Of a DNA stretch of 26,014 bases, positions 1-8,069 are shown one piece after another. A model generated the notes under the pieces. It had not been told where the DNA came from and searched no databases. It saw only the letters and a program-made list of their open reading frames with translations. The stretch is from a virus: IMG/VR virus record IMGVR_UViG_3300003886_000046, positions 1-26,014 of that record. One strand, 5' to 3'. The stretch's first letter is position 1; every line of letters starts with the position of its first letter. A program made the position numbers and the translations under genes.

Positions 1-1684
1 AAATGCTGTTTGGATCTGAAATCGGGATAACATCGACCCTGTCGTCAAAGTCCTTGCTCAGAATATATAAATCTTTACCTGGAACTGAGTATGGATAATC
101 ATCTGGTAGATATTCACCATTCAGTTCAGCGAGTAAGTTAAATTCATGCGCTGTTGAGTGATGCAGTCTTTTATGAATTGCAGATGAGACCTTTGACCCC
201 TGTTCGATCAGTGCAAGGGTAGTTCCTACAGGGCCATTGTTACTTGCTTCACCAACCATTGCCTCTGTGGTAGAAGCAAACCGCCTCCCAAGGTCATCAA
301 GCATCCCCAACAGTTCAAACATAGTCTTGCTTGGTTCGTCATAGGGAAGTGCAAAGAAAGCTGATTTAAGATCATCTGCTGTCGTATCAACCTCGCGCCA
401 TTCGCCCATTCCTATAGGACTATCCCCACCGGTTATCCTTGCATCTCTCGTTTTATACCCGCCCTTCGTATTGGCAAATCCGGCTGCATCAAGCAGTGAT
501 CGTAAGGCACCTGTAGCAGATTCTGCAAGACCACCAATAGCGTGAGTAAGCCCATAACCATAGAAACCAAGGCCTGGTAAGAACCTATAGTGCGTATAGT
601 AAACACGACGGCTCTTTTTCCTGTCGTGCTGTTTCCAGTTCCTTCTTATTGCCAGAACGTCCTCATTATCGTAGTCGATCGTAACAACAAATGGCAATGA
701 TATTCCTGTGACTTCTCCATCCTCTGTAATGTCTTCAAACCCAGGTAAATCTAAATTACAATAGCATTCATATCGGGTACTTAAATGATCTCCTTCATAC
801 TGTACAAATTCCTTCCCCTGTGTATCGTCGATCTCCTCTTCTACAATTGTTTTTTCGTTATTTGAATAGTCCGTTGTTCTTATCGGGACATCGCGATAGA
901 TACCTGCTGCCATTTTCTTCAGTGTCTCATTGGCAGACTCATCAAATTTTTCTGTGTATCTAACGGCTGTTTTAAGGCTTGTTGCAGCATATGGGACTAT
1001 CATCACACTTGACTCAACAAACCTTGATACAACCATATCCTCCATTGGGTTATAGAATGTCTTCTTAAAACATGACCCGGACAACGGAAGACGAAATAAC
1101 ATTTTATCCTCATCCTCGAACGCATCAGGCATCTGCTTTCCATACTGGTAGTTCATATAATTCTTTACACGCAGCGCCTGTTGCTCTTTCTCATCATCAA
1201 TCTTGCCAACAATAATCGTATTTACAGGACCATCACTCGGCCATATTTCTGCAATTGCGCGCGCCTGGAACTGAGTACATGCCTCAATCAATAATGGATG
1301 GGTTACTTTTGACGCCCCCTTAAAACTCCCGCCACCAATTGTTTTATCAGAAAGACCAAGCAATCTTATCCCCCTGACTTCCTTTGCCATCCAGTCTTTT
1401 CTTGAATTAAGGTCGTTATCTACCCACTCCTTTATGTCATTTGCCAGCCTGTTAATGTATGAATTATCGATTCTTTCAACATGGTCTGCTAAATTAGCAT
1501 TATGATCATCAGGGTTCTGAGATGAGTAAATCTCATTCTCATAAACAGAATATTCGTCATATTCCTCAGCCGTTAGTAATTCCTTGCCACCTTCCTTGAC
1601 AATTGAAATAATACCCTTGATATCAGGGGGTTCTTTTTGGTCGACAGCCCCTTCAATAGAACGCTCTACTATTTTATCTCTCAT
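1..1684 (-). CDS. Portal protein (C-terminus beyond the left edge)
   Basis: Forms the dodecameric portal through which DNA enters the capsid and where the tail attaches. The visible 561 codons run from ATG at 1684, which has GGAG about 7 nt upstream, to the window edge with no stop. Seen: an acidic N-terminus, a conserved block around residues 123-136 (GASKVTHPLLIEAC), a middle rich in Y/R/D, and near residue 484 the block GPVGTTLALIEQ followed by a long helix (SKVSSAIHKRLHHS), a combination I know from P22/N4-type podovirus portals. It follows TerL on the same strand with a 49-nt gap, the normal terminase-portal order. Portal assignment is firm; the exact subfamily is less sure. Confidence 0.85.
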   Translation of the reverse strand, partial: MRDKIVERSIEGAVDQKEPPDIKGIISIVKEGGKELLTAEEYDEYSVYENEIYSSQNPDDHNANLADHVERIDNSYINRLANDIKEWVDNDLNSRKDWMAKEVRGIRLLGLSDKTIGGGSFKGASKVTHPLLIEACTQFQARAIAEIWPSDGPVNTIIVGKIDDEKEQQALRVKNYMNYQYGKQMPDAFEDEDKMLFRLPLSGSCFKKTFYNPMEDMVVSRFVESSVMIVPYAATSLKTAVRYTEKFDESANETLKKMAAGIYRDVPIRTTDYSNNEKTIVEEEIDDTQGKEFVQYEGDHLSTRYECYCNLDLPGFEDITEDGEVTGISLPFVVTIDYDNEDVLAIRRNWKQHDRKKSRRVYYTHYRFLPGLGFYGYGLTHAIGGLAESATGALRSLLDAAGFANTKGGYKTRDARITGGDSPIGMGEWREVDTTADDLKSAFFALPYDEPSKTMFELLGMLDDLGRRFASTTEAMVGEASNNGPVGTTLALIEQGSKVSSAIHKRLHHSTAHEFNLLAELNGEYLPDDYPYSVPGKDLYILSKDFDDRVDVIPISDPNSI

Positions 1685-1733
1685 CCTGGAACTCCATAAA
1701 ACTCAAAATTGTAAAAATATTTTTTCATGACCA

Positions 1734-3338
1734 TTACCCGTACATCCCCTCAGTTTCTTCGTGATAATCCTCATCATGAACCTCAGCCATTCTATTGCTT
1801 AAATCATCATCATCAGGGTGTGATACCCACAACCCCTTTTTCAAATATAAAACCGCCTGTGTTACGGTATCTGTTACATCAGAACTCTCAGGAGGCCCTG
1901 CCGGGAATAAACCAACCAATCTAACTAACTCTCTTGCCCACTTCCTCGGAGGAACATAGACAACACCACCCGCCATTACAGCGGTAGCCGTATTAGCCCT
2001 CGATACCTTATCTCTATCAGGGCGATAAGTCCTCAACCTGACTCGCCTACGACCAGATCCAGCTCGCTTTAAATCCTGCACCAAACTTGAGCCACTTGCC
2101 TTTTTCTCAATCAAATGACAATCAGGCTCATAATGTTCAGTCATAAACATGGCCTTAGCCCTTAAATCAGGATAACTCACCCTACCATACCACATTGATA
2201 AAACCATCATACAATGTCGCTGCTTCTGTTCATGCCAGAATATACCCCATACAGTCGCAGCACTGTATGACGCACTCTTCACATCACGATCAGTAAATGC
2301 CGTGTCCCATGATACGAATACATGCTCACGAATAGGCAACGGCGTGTCTTCTGGCCACCATGTCCAATACTCATCCTTAATTATTCCTCCACCTAAAGGA
2401 ACAGGGCGCTGGTTTAACTGACCAGCCGTACCGTAATCCCCTAAATCCTCCTTCAACCCCTTAACGACACTCTCGGGGAAGCGTTCGGGGAACATCAATT
2501 CTCCATTTTTTCGATTATCGGAAATTGGTAGGGAGGCATATAATAAGGTTCCAATGTCTCTCTGTGGATCGTAGCCCCCCACCCCCTCTGACTCCATGGC
2601 AATTTTAAAATGTACCCAGTTTTGCTCCGTCTTGGCCAGCAGGTGCCCTGTTAAATCATTAGTCCTGGTACGCTGCATGATTACAATGATGCCGTCTTTT
2701 GTCAGATCGTTGAGTCTTGAGCTTACAGCTTGATCGTATGTATCATTGACTGTAGCTATCTCTGCGTCACTGAATGCCTTTTTAGTATCGATCGGATCAT
2801 CTATCAGTAGATCAGTGCCACGCTTACCTGAGATATTACCGCCGAAGCCGATCGCCATCCGGAATCCTTTGTTTGTGTTCTCGAAGTTAGATTTCTCTTT
2901 TTGATCCACGCTTAACTGCACGTGCGGCCATCTCGCTTGATACCACTCTGATTTGACTATGTCTCTCATTCGGCGGCTGTCACGAGTACCGAGTCCGATT
3001 TCGTTGGTTAGATTGATAAACCTGCGACTATCGTCCCACGTCCAGACCCATGCCGGCATGAATACTGCCACCATCATGCTTTTTAGTGATCCAGGGGGGA
3101 CGTTGAGTATCAACCGATTAATAGTACGCAGCGCATATGCTTCGATATAAGCTGCCATGGCGTCGAGGTGCCAGTTCCATATCAATTCTGTTTGCGGTTC
3201 GTTTACATGCCACGCGTCTTTACAAAACTGCGCGAAACTACCTGGCTGTGATAGCTCTTTGGCGTTTATCGCCAACATTAAAGCACGAAACTGCTTTTCT
3301 GACCTGATTCGATCCCTTTTTAGTTTACGACCGGCCAC
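1734..3338 (-). CDS. terL: Terminase large subunit (ATPase and nuclease)
   Basis: DNA-packaging motor that translocates and cuts concatemeric DNA at the portal. ATPase half: Walker A variant PPGSLKS near residue 81, Walker B LLIDD near 178, coupling motif IMQRTR near 220. RNase H-like nuclease half: acidic residues in VFVSWDTAF (near 341), the E of HLIEKKASG (near 410) and the D of SSDVTDTV near the C-terminus. This is the Terminase_6 plus Terminase_6C layout at full length. I chose the GTG at 3338 because AGCAGG lies 6 nt upstream; the frame stays open to a TTG at 3371 with no ribosome site. The gene overlaps the preceding RHH gene by 14 nt, suggesting coupling. Confidence 0.95.
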   Translation of the reverse strand: MAGRKLKRDRIRSEKQFRALMLAINAKELSQPGSFAQFCKDAWHVNEPQTELIWNWHLDAMAAYIEAYALRTINRLILNVPPGSLKSMMVAVFMPAWVWTWDDSRRFINLTNEIGLGTRDSRRMRDIVKSEWYQARWPHVQLSVDQKEKSNFENTNKGFRMAIGFGGNISGKRGTDLLIDDPIDTKKAFSDAEIATVNDTYDQAVSSRLNDLTKDGIIVIMQRTRTNDLTGHLLAKTEQNWVHFKIAMESEGVGGYDPQRDIGTLLYASLPISDNRKNGELMFPERFPESVVKGLKEDLGDYGTAGQLNQRPVPLGGGIIKDEYWTWWPEDTPLPIREHVFVSWDTAFTDRDVKSASYSAATVWGIFWHEQKQRHCMMVLSMWYGRVSYPDLRAKAMFMTEHYEPDCHLIEKKASGSSLVQDLKRAGSGRRRVRLRTYRPDRDKVSRANTATAVMAGGVVYVPPRKWARELVRLVGLFPAGPPESSDVTDTVTQAVLYLKKGLWVSHPDDDDLSNRMAEVHDEDYHEETEGMYG

Positions 3339-3798
3339 AACAAACCTGCTTTTTATGCCATAGTAGGACAAGGGGGTGGTGATTTAAATGGCGTGACGGG
3401 CTGTATAAGCGGCGTGTTTTACCAGATGAACGGTAAATCAGGGGTATTGTGGGAATTATCAGCATAATATATTCTCGGGTTTGGTCACACTCTTCCGGGT
3501 GCTCGATTGCATATCGTCTGGCTTTTTCCTGTGCTTCGGCTTCTTTTTTTATTCTGAGGAATTTCTGTTGTTTTGTCTCTGTGATTTCTTCCTGTGCTGC
3601 AGAAAGCTTAACCGGCCCATGCCCATCAGACTTTATCATTTCTTCCAGTCCATCGAATCTCATGTGCATCTGCTCCAAAAGATTCCCTTCTTCGTCGTCT
3701 AGCAGTTCAGTAATTAACTGGTTGACTGGGATCTCATGCCTTTTTGATAGCTCAATCAGTCTGGAATGCAAGCTATCACTTACTTTTATAGTCTTCAT
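3325..3798 (-). CDS. Ribbon-helix-helix-like protein between TerS and TerL
   Basis: 157 residues. The N-terminal 35 (MKTIKVSDSLHSRLIEL...PVNQLITELL) fit a ribbon-helix-helix DNA-binding fold: a short strand, then two helices with a polar turn. Residues 60-110 are charged and probably helical (QEEITETKQQKFLRIKKEAEAQ). The last 40 residues are basic and less protein-like and include LNHHPL, also found in the protein at 6650-6820. Start ATG has GAGG 6 nt upstream. The 94-nt leader holds six GGGGTACC-type repeats, a plausible self-operator or pac element. The position between terminase subunits suggests a packaging-linked DNA-binding role; that is inference. Confidence 0.75.
   Translation of the reverse strand: MKTIKVSDSLHSRLIELSKRHEIPVNQLITELLDDEEGNLLEQMHMRFDGLEEMIKSDGHGPVKLSAAQEEITETKQQKFLRIKKEAEAQEKARRYAIEHPEECDQTREYIMLIIPTIPLIYRSSGKTRRLYSPSRHLNHHPLVLLWHKKQVCCGRS
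3370..3389. repeat. 20-bp direct repeat, copy 1
   Basis: Begins AAGGGGGTGG; identical over 20 bp to 6677-6696, with partial similarity for about 9 further bases on the left. Both copies are read in the same frame on the minus strand as LNHHPL. Signals recombination or shared ancestry between the two gene ends. Confidence 0.85.
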
Positions 3799-3807
3799 GT
3801 CGTCCTC

Positions 3808-3890
3808 GGGGTACTGATGGGGTACCGATTGTACAAAACAGGGGTACCAGGGGTACCATTTGTCTGAAAATAGGGGTGCTTGGGGTACCA
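3808..3890. repeat. Array of six GGGGTACC-type repeats in the TerS-RHH gap
   Basis: GGGGTAC(C) starts at 3808, 3819, 3841, 3850 and 3882, with a variant GGGGTGCT at 3873. The last four form two 18-bp units (3841-3858 and 3873-3890) spaced 32 bp apart. The GGTACC core is palindromic. The array fills nearly the whole intergenic gap just upstream of the RHH gene on the minus strand. Candidate operator for that protein or part of a packaging initiation (pac) site. Confidence 0.8.
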
Positions 3891-3891
3891 G

Positions 3892-4470
3892 CTAGTCAAC
3901 ATCTGAGTCCATCTCTATCTTTTTCCTCTGCTGGCCCTTTAGTTGCACGTAATCAGCAGCCATCTGCCTAAGATCCTGTAAACTCCGCTCACCGTAAGCA
4001 ATATTGTCAACCTCAAGCTTGATAACCTCGCCATATTTCTTTGGCATTGCCTTTGCCATCAACCACTTACGAGTATCTACTCTGAGCTTGCTGCGCTGCA
4101 CATGCTCACCCATAAACTTATATCCACCAGTCTCCTCACCGTTTTTTGATTTGTCCTCCATGTAATCATTAGTAGAATCATCAACGATATCAAGGATTTC
4201 CTCGGCTAAATAGTCAGCCATTGTCGTGCGCACACGTGCATAGTTGGCCGCGAAATCATCATCTTTTTTTAACCACCCAACTACTAATTCCCTTTTCGGT
4301 GTCCCTTCGAAACTCAATAACATGCCTCTGAGAGAATAGCTTGAGTATTCGAGCGTGTTACATATCCATTCCTTTACCTGGGCTCTGTTTCTGTCTATTC
4401 CCTCTATGCGCCATGTTTTACTGCTGTTATAAGCACGTACTTGTTTTTTTTCTGTTTGTTCGTCTGGCAT
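3892..4470 (-). CDS. terS: Terminase small subunit, Sf6-like
   Basis: DNA-recognition subunit of the packaging terminase. Seen: an N-terminal helical region where a small-subunit DNA-binding domain would sit (EGTPKRELVVGWLKKDDDF), then FAANYARVRTTMADYLAEEI and, near the C-terminal side, RSKLRVDTRKWLMAKAMPKK followed by YGE, the signature of the Sf6/terminase_5 small-subunit family. About 192 residues, normal for the family. ATG at 4470 starts 2 nt after the preceding stop, implying translational coupling; an in-frame GTG at 4497 gives nine more residues but neither has a strong ribosome site. Encoded before TerL but separated from it by the RHH gene, which is unusual. Confidence 0.9.
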   Translation of the reverse strand: MPDEQTEKKQVRAYNSSKTWRIEGIDRNRAQVKEWICNTLEYSSYSLRGMLLSFEGTPKRELVVGWLKKDDDFAANYARVRTTMADYLAEEILDIVDDSTNDYMEDKSKNGEETGGYKFMGEHVQRSKLRVDTRKWLMAKAMPKKYGEVIKLEVDNIAYGERSLQDLRQMAADYVQLKGQQRKKIEMDSDVD

Positions 4471-4472
4471 GA

Positions 4473-4742
4473 TTAACTGTCTAGTGTTTTGTTGCACTCA
4501 GCGTGTATTCGGTCGGCGCCGGCAAGGATACTGTCATATGCTGTCATTATCTTACTGTATGCGTCATGCTGGCAATCTGACAAGCGTTTTCCTGTGTCGA
4601 CCGGTATGTTGTTTTTATAGTGGCTTGCTAACAATAGTGTAGCGGCGTCGATAAATGCTAATTGACAGCTTATTCTCTCGAGCGTCTCCCTGATTCTCAA
4701 TAGAGTTTTGTCATGCACGTGGTTTTCAGCTTTTGCTGTCAT
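4473..4742 (-). CDS. Small helical protein upstream of TerS
   Basis: 89 residues, not recognised. The sequence is almost all predicted helix (RIRETLERISCQLAFIDAAT, then KIMTAYDSILAGADRIHAEC) with no membrane segment, and three cysteines. It ends 2 nt before the TerS ATG and begins 10 nt after the stop of the 100-residue gene, so it belongs to the packaging operon. A small structural or packaging accessory protein is possible, but nothing in the sequence proves it. Confidence 0.7.
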   Translation of the reverse strand: MTAKAENHVHDKTLLRIRETLERISCQLAFIDAATLLLASHYKNNIPVDTGKRLSDCQHDAYSKIMTAYDSILAGADRIHAECNKTLDS

Positions 4743-4752
4743 AAATACATTA

Positions 4753-5055
4753 CTAAGTCAGCTGTTGTTTAGCAATGTCGATTTCTTTATCCTGCGCCAG
4801 TCCAAACCCATTAATTTCGCCCAGATCGTAGCGATTATCTAATTTGTGGCAGCGTTCTACATACCATCTTTCTTGGGTAGAGAACATCTGGAGAAATGAT
4901 GATGCCTGTCCGTTTCTACTCATCCGCTCTTCCCCGAGGAATTCTGCAACCTCACTTTCGCTTTTGTTGATTATATCTAGCTGCGAAATTATCAAATCAG
5001 GGTCTATCAACAACCCCCTGTTATCTCTATATTCATATTTAAGATTTTGTTTCAC
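4753..5055 (-). CDS. Hypothetical protein, packaging operon
   Basis: 100 residues, not recognised. Acidic and basic residues are mixed, no transmembrane segment, no cysteine cluster. The centre (QASSFLQMFSTQERWYVERC) looks amphipathic. A purine-rich AGGAGG sits about 9 nt before the ATG. Same strand and spacing as its neighbours, so probably one transcript with terS. Confidence 0.7.
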   Translation of the reverse strand: MKQNLKYEYRDNRGLLIDPDLIISQLDIINKSESEVAEFLGEERMSRNGQASSFLQMFSTQERWYVERCHKLDNRYDLGEINGFGLAQDKEIDIAKQQLT

Positions 5056-5080
5056 TTTTAAACCTCCTAATTTTCACGGT

Positions 5081-5272
5081 CTAGCGCCGCCCTTTCTGTT
5101 TTAATGATTTGGCCCGATAATTTGAGTCACAACACAGCTCATACTCATCAAGTTTACAATAATCTATCTCATCGAGAGAAAGGTCGCCCTCAAGATATGC
5201 GCCACCATTCGCCCAATCTAATGTCCAGATATCAATTTCTGTATGTGGTTTGAAATTAACATTAACACTCAT
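5081..5272 (-). CDS. Small acidic protein
   Basis: 63 residues, not recognised. Acidic centre (GDLSLDEIDYCKLDEYELCC) and basic tail (KSLKQKGRR). The start ATG overlaps the stop of the 225-residue gene by 4 nt (ATGA), the usual coupling mark of this operon, which supports it as a real gene. Confidence 0.7.
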   Translation of the reverse strand: MSVNVNFKPHTEIDIWTLDWANGGAYLEGDLSLDEIDYCKLDEYELCCDSNYRAKSLKQKGRR

Positions 5273-5946
5273 ACAATCAAAACCTCTTCACCTGTGGGAT
5301 CTCGCCGCATAATGTCCGCACCCTCTTCTTTTATCCCGATATCATCCCACTGCTCATGAGTAAGATCAGGGACTGTCGTCAATCTGCATCGGCACTGATG
5401 ATAAATATACTCGTCTCCATTGTAAACAGGCTCTAGCGATGGTCGTACACGATATATTATGATATCTGATTGCGCCCTTATCTTATTCAGCGCCGCCTCC
5501 ATTTCTAATATGCACACATCAGGACTCTTTCCCCTGTAGACTATAGTTTTATATATGTTTACATCCCTTTCGCCGCATAGATCCATCGGAAACATAGATA
5601 ATGTCGGCCCGTCTATTTCAATTGTTTTATGTTCGCGGTTTGGTGTTTCGAGACCTCTATAATCAGTCCCAGCACGTTGAATAATCTTATCAATACGTCC
5701 GTCTCCCATGCGGGACTCGTGAGCAAAATCGACGCTATCAAGTATATTAATTTTTGAGAACAGTTTATTTGCTAGGGTTTCTGGTACCCTAGTGTACCCC
5801 GTCCCTTCTGTTGGTTCTGACTTTCCCCACCGCTTGTCTGATTCAGCTAAAATTGATCGCACACACATAAGCACTGATTCTGCTGCTTGCAGCCAGTCTT
5901 CCGCGTATTCTCTTGACTCCATTACTTTTTTACTAAAATTTCTCAT
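5269..5946 (-). CDS. Hypothetical protein, 225 residues
   Basis: Not recognised. Soluble, no signal peptide. An N-terminal helix (KKVMESREYAEDWLQAAESV) precedes a mixed alpha/beta region; a late segment (DEYIYHQCRCRLTTVPD) has paired cysteines. The end GIKEEGADIMRRDPTGEEVL resembles tails of small phage virion proteins, but I cannot name a family. ATG at 5946 has GGAG 8 nt upstream. The coding sequence contains GGTACCC and GTACCCC near 5787-5806, close to the packaging repeats but possibly by chance. Confidence 0.75.
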   Translation of the reverse strand: MRNFSKKVMESREYAEDWLQAAESVLMCVRSILAESDKRWGKSEPTEGTGYTRVPETLANKLFSKINILDSVDFAHESRMGDGRIDKIIQRAGTDYRGLETPNREHKTIEIDGPTLSMFPMDLCGERDVNIYKTIVYRGKSPDVCILEMEAALNKIRAQSDIIIYRVRPSLEPVYNGDEYIYHQCRCRLTTVPDLTHEQWDDIGIKEEGADIMRRDPTGEEVLIV

Positions 5947-5995
5947 TGTCTAGACTCCAAATTGTTTAGCTCTGGTAAATGCAACTACTGATATA

Positions 5996-6502
5996 TCACC
6001 CAAGTATTTTTTGTGCAAATGTCTGGCCTACCTTAGTGCCTGTGCAATTATCAGTATGATATGGCTCAAATCTTAATCTTGTGCTCATTATTGATTTTGG
6101 GCAGCTTCCATTGCTTGATAGTGCTGGTTTTTTGCGCCAGTATAGTGTTTGATCACCGGATCCTATTATGTTCCTGAATGTTATCCACAAATATTTTACA
6201 AATACGCTTTCGACTGGATCATCTGACAGATTGTCAGATCCGATTACATAAGTGATGAAGGGCTTCCCGACCTGCGCCGGTATATATGCTGTGTCATATT
6301 CTCCGCCTGGTTTTGTATATTTCTCCATACACAGTATAAGCGCCCGCGTATTTTTCGGGTTTTCCTGGAAAAGTGATGTCAGTTTTTTTGATCTTAGCAG
6401 TTCTGCACTGACTTTATCTCTGTGCTTTTCGGTTTCTTTAGCGAGAGCGGCCGGAGCAACAGCCCCAAGACCTAACAGCTCGATGAATGCGCGTCTTTTC
6501 AC
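5996..6502 (-). CDS. Exported protein with Tat-like signal peptide
   Basis: 168 residues, function not recognised. The N-terminus MKRRAFIELLGLGAVAPAAL has the twin arginines, F at the right distance and a short mildly hydrophobic stretch ending in A-L-A, as in Tat signal peptides; cleavage would fall near residue 21. The mature part is soluble with a mixed composition and no membrane anchor. Start is GTG at 6502, with AGCAGG upstream and a 4-nt overlap (GTGA) with the preceding stop. A folded periplasmic or envelope protein made from the late operon is inferred; a virion protein with a fortuitous N-terminus is the alternative. Confidence 0.7.
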   Translation of the reverse strand: MKRRAFIELLGLGAVAPAALAKETEKHRDKVSAELLRSKKLTSLFQENPKNTRALILCMEKYTKPGGEYDTAYIPAQVGKPFITYVIGSDNLSDDPVESVFVKYLWITFRNIIGSGDQTLYWRKKPALSSNGSCPKSIMSTRLRFEPYHTDNCTGTKVGQTFAQKILG

Positions 6503-6642
6503 TTTTTCCTGCTCATGTGTTTAAACATTTTTACTTGCCTTTCACGTCTTAATGCCATGGCTTTTGTTTTGTATGGCCCGCCGAGATTCTTCCCTGTAGA
6601 TTTAGCTTTTAGATAATACCCATCTCTTTTTTTAGTAATCAT
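6499..6642 (-). CDS. Small basic phage protein (GGPYKTKA motif)
   Basis: 47 residues, highly basic. It starts MITKKRDGYYLKAKSTGKN and then has GGPYKTKAMALRRERQV, a pattern common in short phage proteins of unknown role found near structural genes. AGGTGAGG lies 6 nt before the ATG at 6642, and the stop overlaps the GTG of the next gene by 4 nt. Confident as a gene; function unknown. Confidence 0.8.
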   Translation of the reverse strand: MITKKRDGYYLKAKSTGKNLGGPYKTKAMALRRERQVKMFKHMSRKK

Positions 6643-6649
6643 TATAGCC

Positions 6650-6820
6650 TCACCTGGCTTTTGCTGGTAGTTGGGTAAGGGGGTGGTGATTTAAATCGCT
6701 TAGGATTGCCCTGAGAGAGTCTAAGGCATAGAAAATCCCATCTCTAGTGATTGGCAGTGTGGATATGACTGTGCGTGAGGCAGTCGCGTAGATATTATTC
6801 AGATTTTGTGTCTTCATCAT
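6650..6820 (-). CDS. Small protein, first gene of the leftward operon
   Basis: 56 residues, not recognised. Starts with two ATG codons (6820, 6817) and a weak ribosome site; its stop lies inside the ribosome site of the next gene. Near the C-terminus it has DLNHHPL, encoded by a 20-bp stretch identical to one in the RHH gene at 3325-3798 and in the same reading frame. It sits just downstream of an extended -10 promoter. Confidence 0.65.
   Translation of the reverse strand: MMKTQNLNNIYATASRTVISTLPITRDGIFYALDSLRAILSDLNHHPLTQLPAKAR
6677..6696. repeat. 20-bp direct repeat, copy 2
   Basis: Identical to 3370-3389. Lies inside the C-terminal coding part of the 56-residue gene at 6650-6820. Confidence 0.85.
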
Positions 6821-6857
6821 GATTCTAAACCGTGTTTATTTATCATGTACTTTTGTC

Positions 6858-6887
6858 ATTATAGCATAGACAACCACGCATCGGTAA
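6858..6887 (-). promoter_or_regulatory. Extended -10 promoter for the leftward operon
   Basis: On the minus strand: TGCTATAAT, a consensus -10 (6858-6863) with the TGn extension, 18 nt downstream of a weak -35 TTACCG (6882-6887). It would start transcription near 6851, about 30 nt before the first leftward gene. Confidence 0.65.
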
Positions 6888-6933
6888 TTTTACACCACTT
6901 GTCATAGAAAACATACCACTCGTCCGATACACA

Positions 6934-6962
6934 TTGATATGTCATACCTTTGGCGTTATTAT
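6934..6962 (+). promoter_or_regulatory. Sigma70 promoter for the rightward accessory operon
   Basis: TTGATA (6934-6939), 17-nt spacer, TATTAT (6957-6962): each hexamer matches 5 of 6 consensus bases. Predicted start near 6969, 33 nt before the first rightward ATG. TGTCATA occurs twice nearby (about 6899 and 6940) and could be an operator half-site. Confidence 0.7.
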
Positions 6963-7001
6963 TAGTTATAGGCAATTGATGTTAACCGATAGGAAAAGAA
7001 A

Positions 7002-7160
7002 ATGACTAACAGCGAAAATGGCGAGATTACATATTTAACTATTGATGAGGTGAAAAAGCTTTGTGAACATGAGGGAGTCGATGCGAAGTATTTTTTGCAA
7101 GATGTTGATGTTACTGAACCAATACCGGCGAAGCGCCTGGCATACTGGTTAGGTTATTAA
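7002..7160 (+). CDS. Small acidic protein, first rightward gene
   Basis: 52 residues, too short for many gene callers. Sequence MTNSENGEITYLTIDEVKKL..., acidic with a C-terminal LAYWLGY. AGGAAAAG precedes the ATG. The stop lies in TTAACCAAAGAGG, a leader repeated before the next two genes. Function unknown; the strong promoter and repeated ribosome-site cassette support it. Confidence 0.7.
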   Translation: MTNSENGEITYLTIDEVKKLCEHEGVDAKYFLQDVDVTEPIPAKRLAYWLGY

Positions 7161-7178
7161 CCAAAGAGGGCAAGTAAA

Positions 7179-7334
7179 ATGAACAAAGAGATCGAAAAAC
7201 TAGCGTGGGACTATACCGACGACGAGGATCAGTGGGTAGAGCTTGTATCACAGGCGCGTGAAATACAAAAACGTACCGGCATCTCGGCGGATGCGGCGGT
7301 GGATCTGGCGACTGATTATATCAATTGTGATTAA
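7179..7334 (+). CDS. Small acidic helical protein
   Basis: 51 residues (MNKEIEKLAWDYTDDEDQWV...), acidic, predicted helical. AAAGAGG lies 10-16 nt upstream in the repeated leader ACCAAAGAGGGCAA. Not recognised. Could be a small inhibitor or adaptor like its neighbours; nothing specific can be read. Confidence 0.7.
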   Translation: MNKEIEKLAWDYTDDEDQWVELVSQAREIQKRTGISADAAVDLATDYINCD

Positions 7335-7351
7335 CCAAAGAGGACAAAAAA

Positions 7352-7528
7352 ATGACTAAAGCAATGAAGTTTATTTTAGATAATACAGATGCTAACTACA
7401 TAATGACTACACTTGACAAGGCGGGGATTGAATCAGAGCAGGACTTCGGGGAAGGAAGTACCACATGGCATTTCTGTGATAACTCAGAAATTGTTGTGTG
7501 TGGCAATGAAATCACCCTGCGCGGGTGA
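7352..7528 (+). CDS. Small protein
   Basis: 58 residues, third of a run of genes sharing the ACCAAAGAGG leader. Sequence has a compact alpha/beta look (MKFILDNTDANYIMTTL... then STTWHFCDNSEIVVCGNEI) with two cysteines. Not recognised. Confidence 0.7.
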   Translation: MTKAMKFILDNTDANYIMTTLDKAGIESEQDFGEGSTTWHFCDNSEIVVCGNEITLRG

Positions 7529-7541
7529 AACAAGGTGAGCA

Positions 7542-8060
7542 ATGGAAGCGCTTATCAACAAAGAGGGCATTGAGATGATCACCAAAACAGAAAAAGGCAC
7601 GCTCCGGATCAATGGTATATTTACCACTTCAGAGCTTGCTACAGTGCTAAAAGATAATGCTGAAGACTACTTTGTCAGAGAAGGCCAGCCGCTAACATCG
7701 CCTGAACACGTTAGAGACTATCTGAAAGCCATTCTATCACATCATGAAAGTGAGGTTTTCGGTATTATCTTTATGGATAACCGTCATAGAGTGCAATCTT
7801 TCGAGATTCTATTCTACGGCACCATAGATGGTGCAAGCGTTCACCCGCGTGAAGTTGTTAAGCGCGCACTGGCAAACAATTCAGCAGCCGTTATCTTAAC
7901 ACATAATCACCCATCAGGGGTCGGCGAGCCGTCTCAAGCAGATATTGCATTGACCCGTAGGCTTAAAGATGCGCTGGGCCTGATCGATGTAAGAATCATT
8001 GACCATTTCATTGTCGGTGAAGGTGAGCCAGTATCCATGAGCGAAAGAGGGCTTTTATAG
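7542..8060 (+). CDS. RadC-like JAB/MPN-domain protein
   Basis: About 160-172 residues. The JAB/MPN metalloprotease fold is shown by the zinc motif HNHPSG at about residues 121-126 with a following D in [10 protein letters not shown], and the upstream catalytic-type E in [12 protein letters not shown]. This is the RadC C-terminal family (the N-terminal helix-hairpin-helix part is absent), common in phages and mobile elements; its real substrate is unsettled and the name RadC does not prove DNA repair. ATG at 7542 has AAGGTGAG nearby; ATG at 7575, preceded by AAAGAGGG as in the genes before it, is an equally good start. Confidence 0.9.
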   Translation: MEALINKEGIEMITKTEKGTLRINGIFTTSELATVLKDNAEDYFVREGQPLTSPEHVRDYLKAILSHHESEVFGIIFMDNRHRVQSFEILFYGTIDGASVHPREVVKRALANNSAAVILTHNHPSGVGEPSQADIALTRRLKDALGLIDVRIIDHFIVGEGEPVSMSERGLL

Positions 8061-8069
8061 TTAAACGCA

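Noticed and set aside
3449-3817. 122-residue plus-strand frame opposite the RHH gene
   Set aside because: Serine/cysteine-rich composition typical of a reverse-strand shadow.
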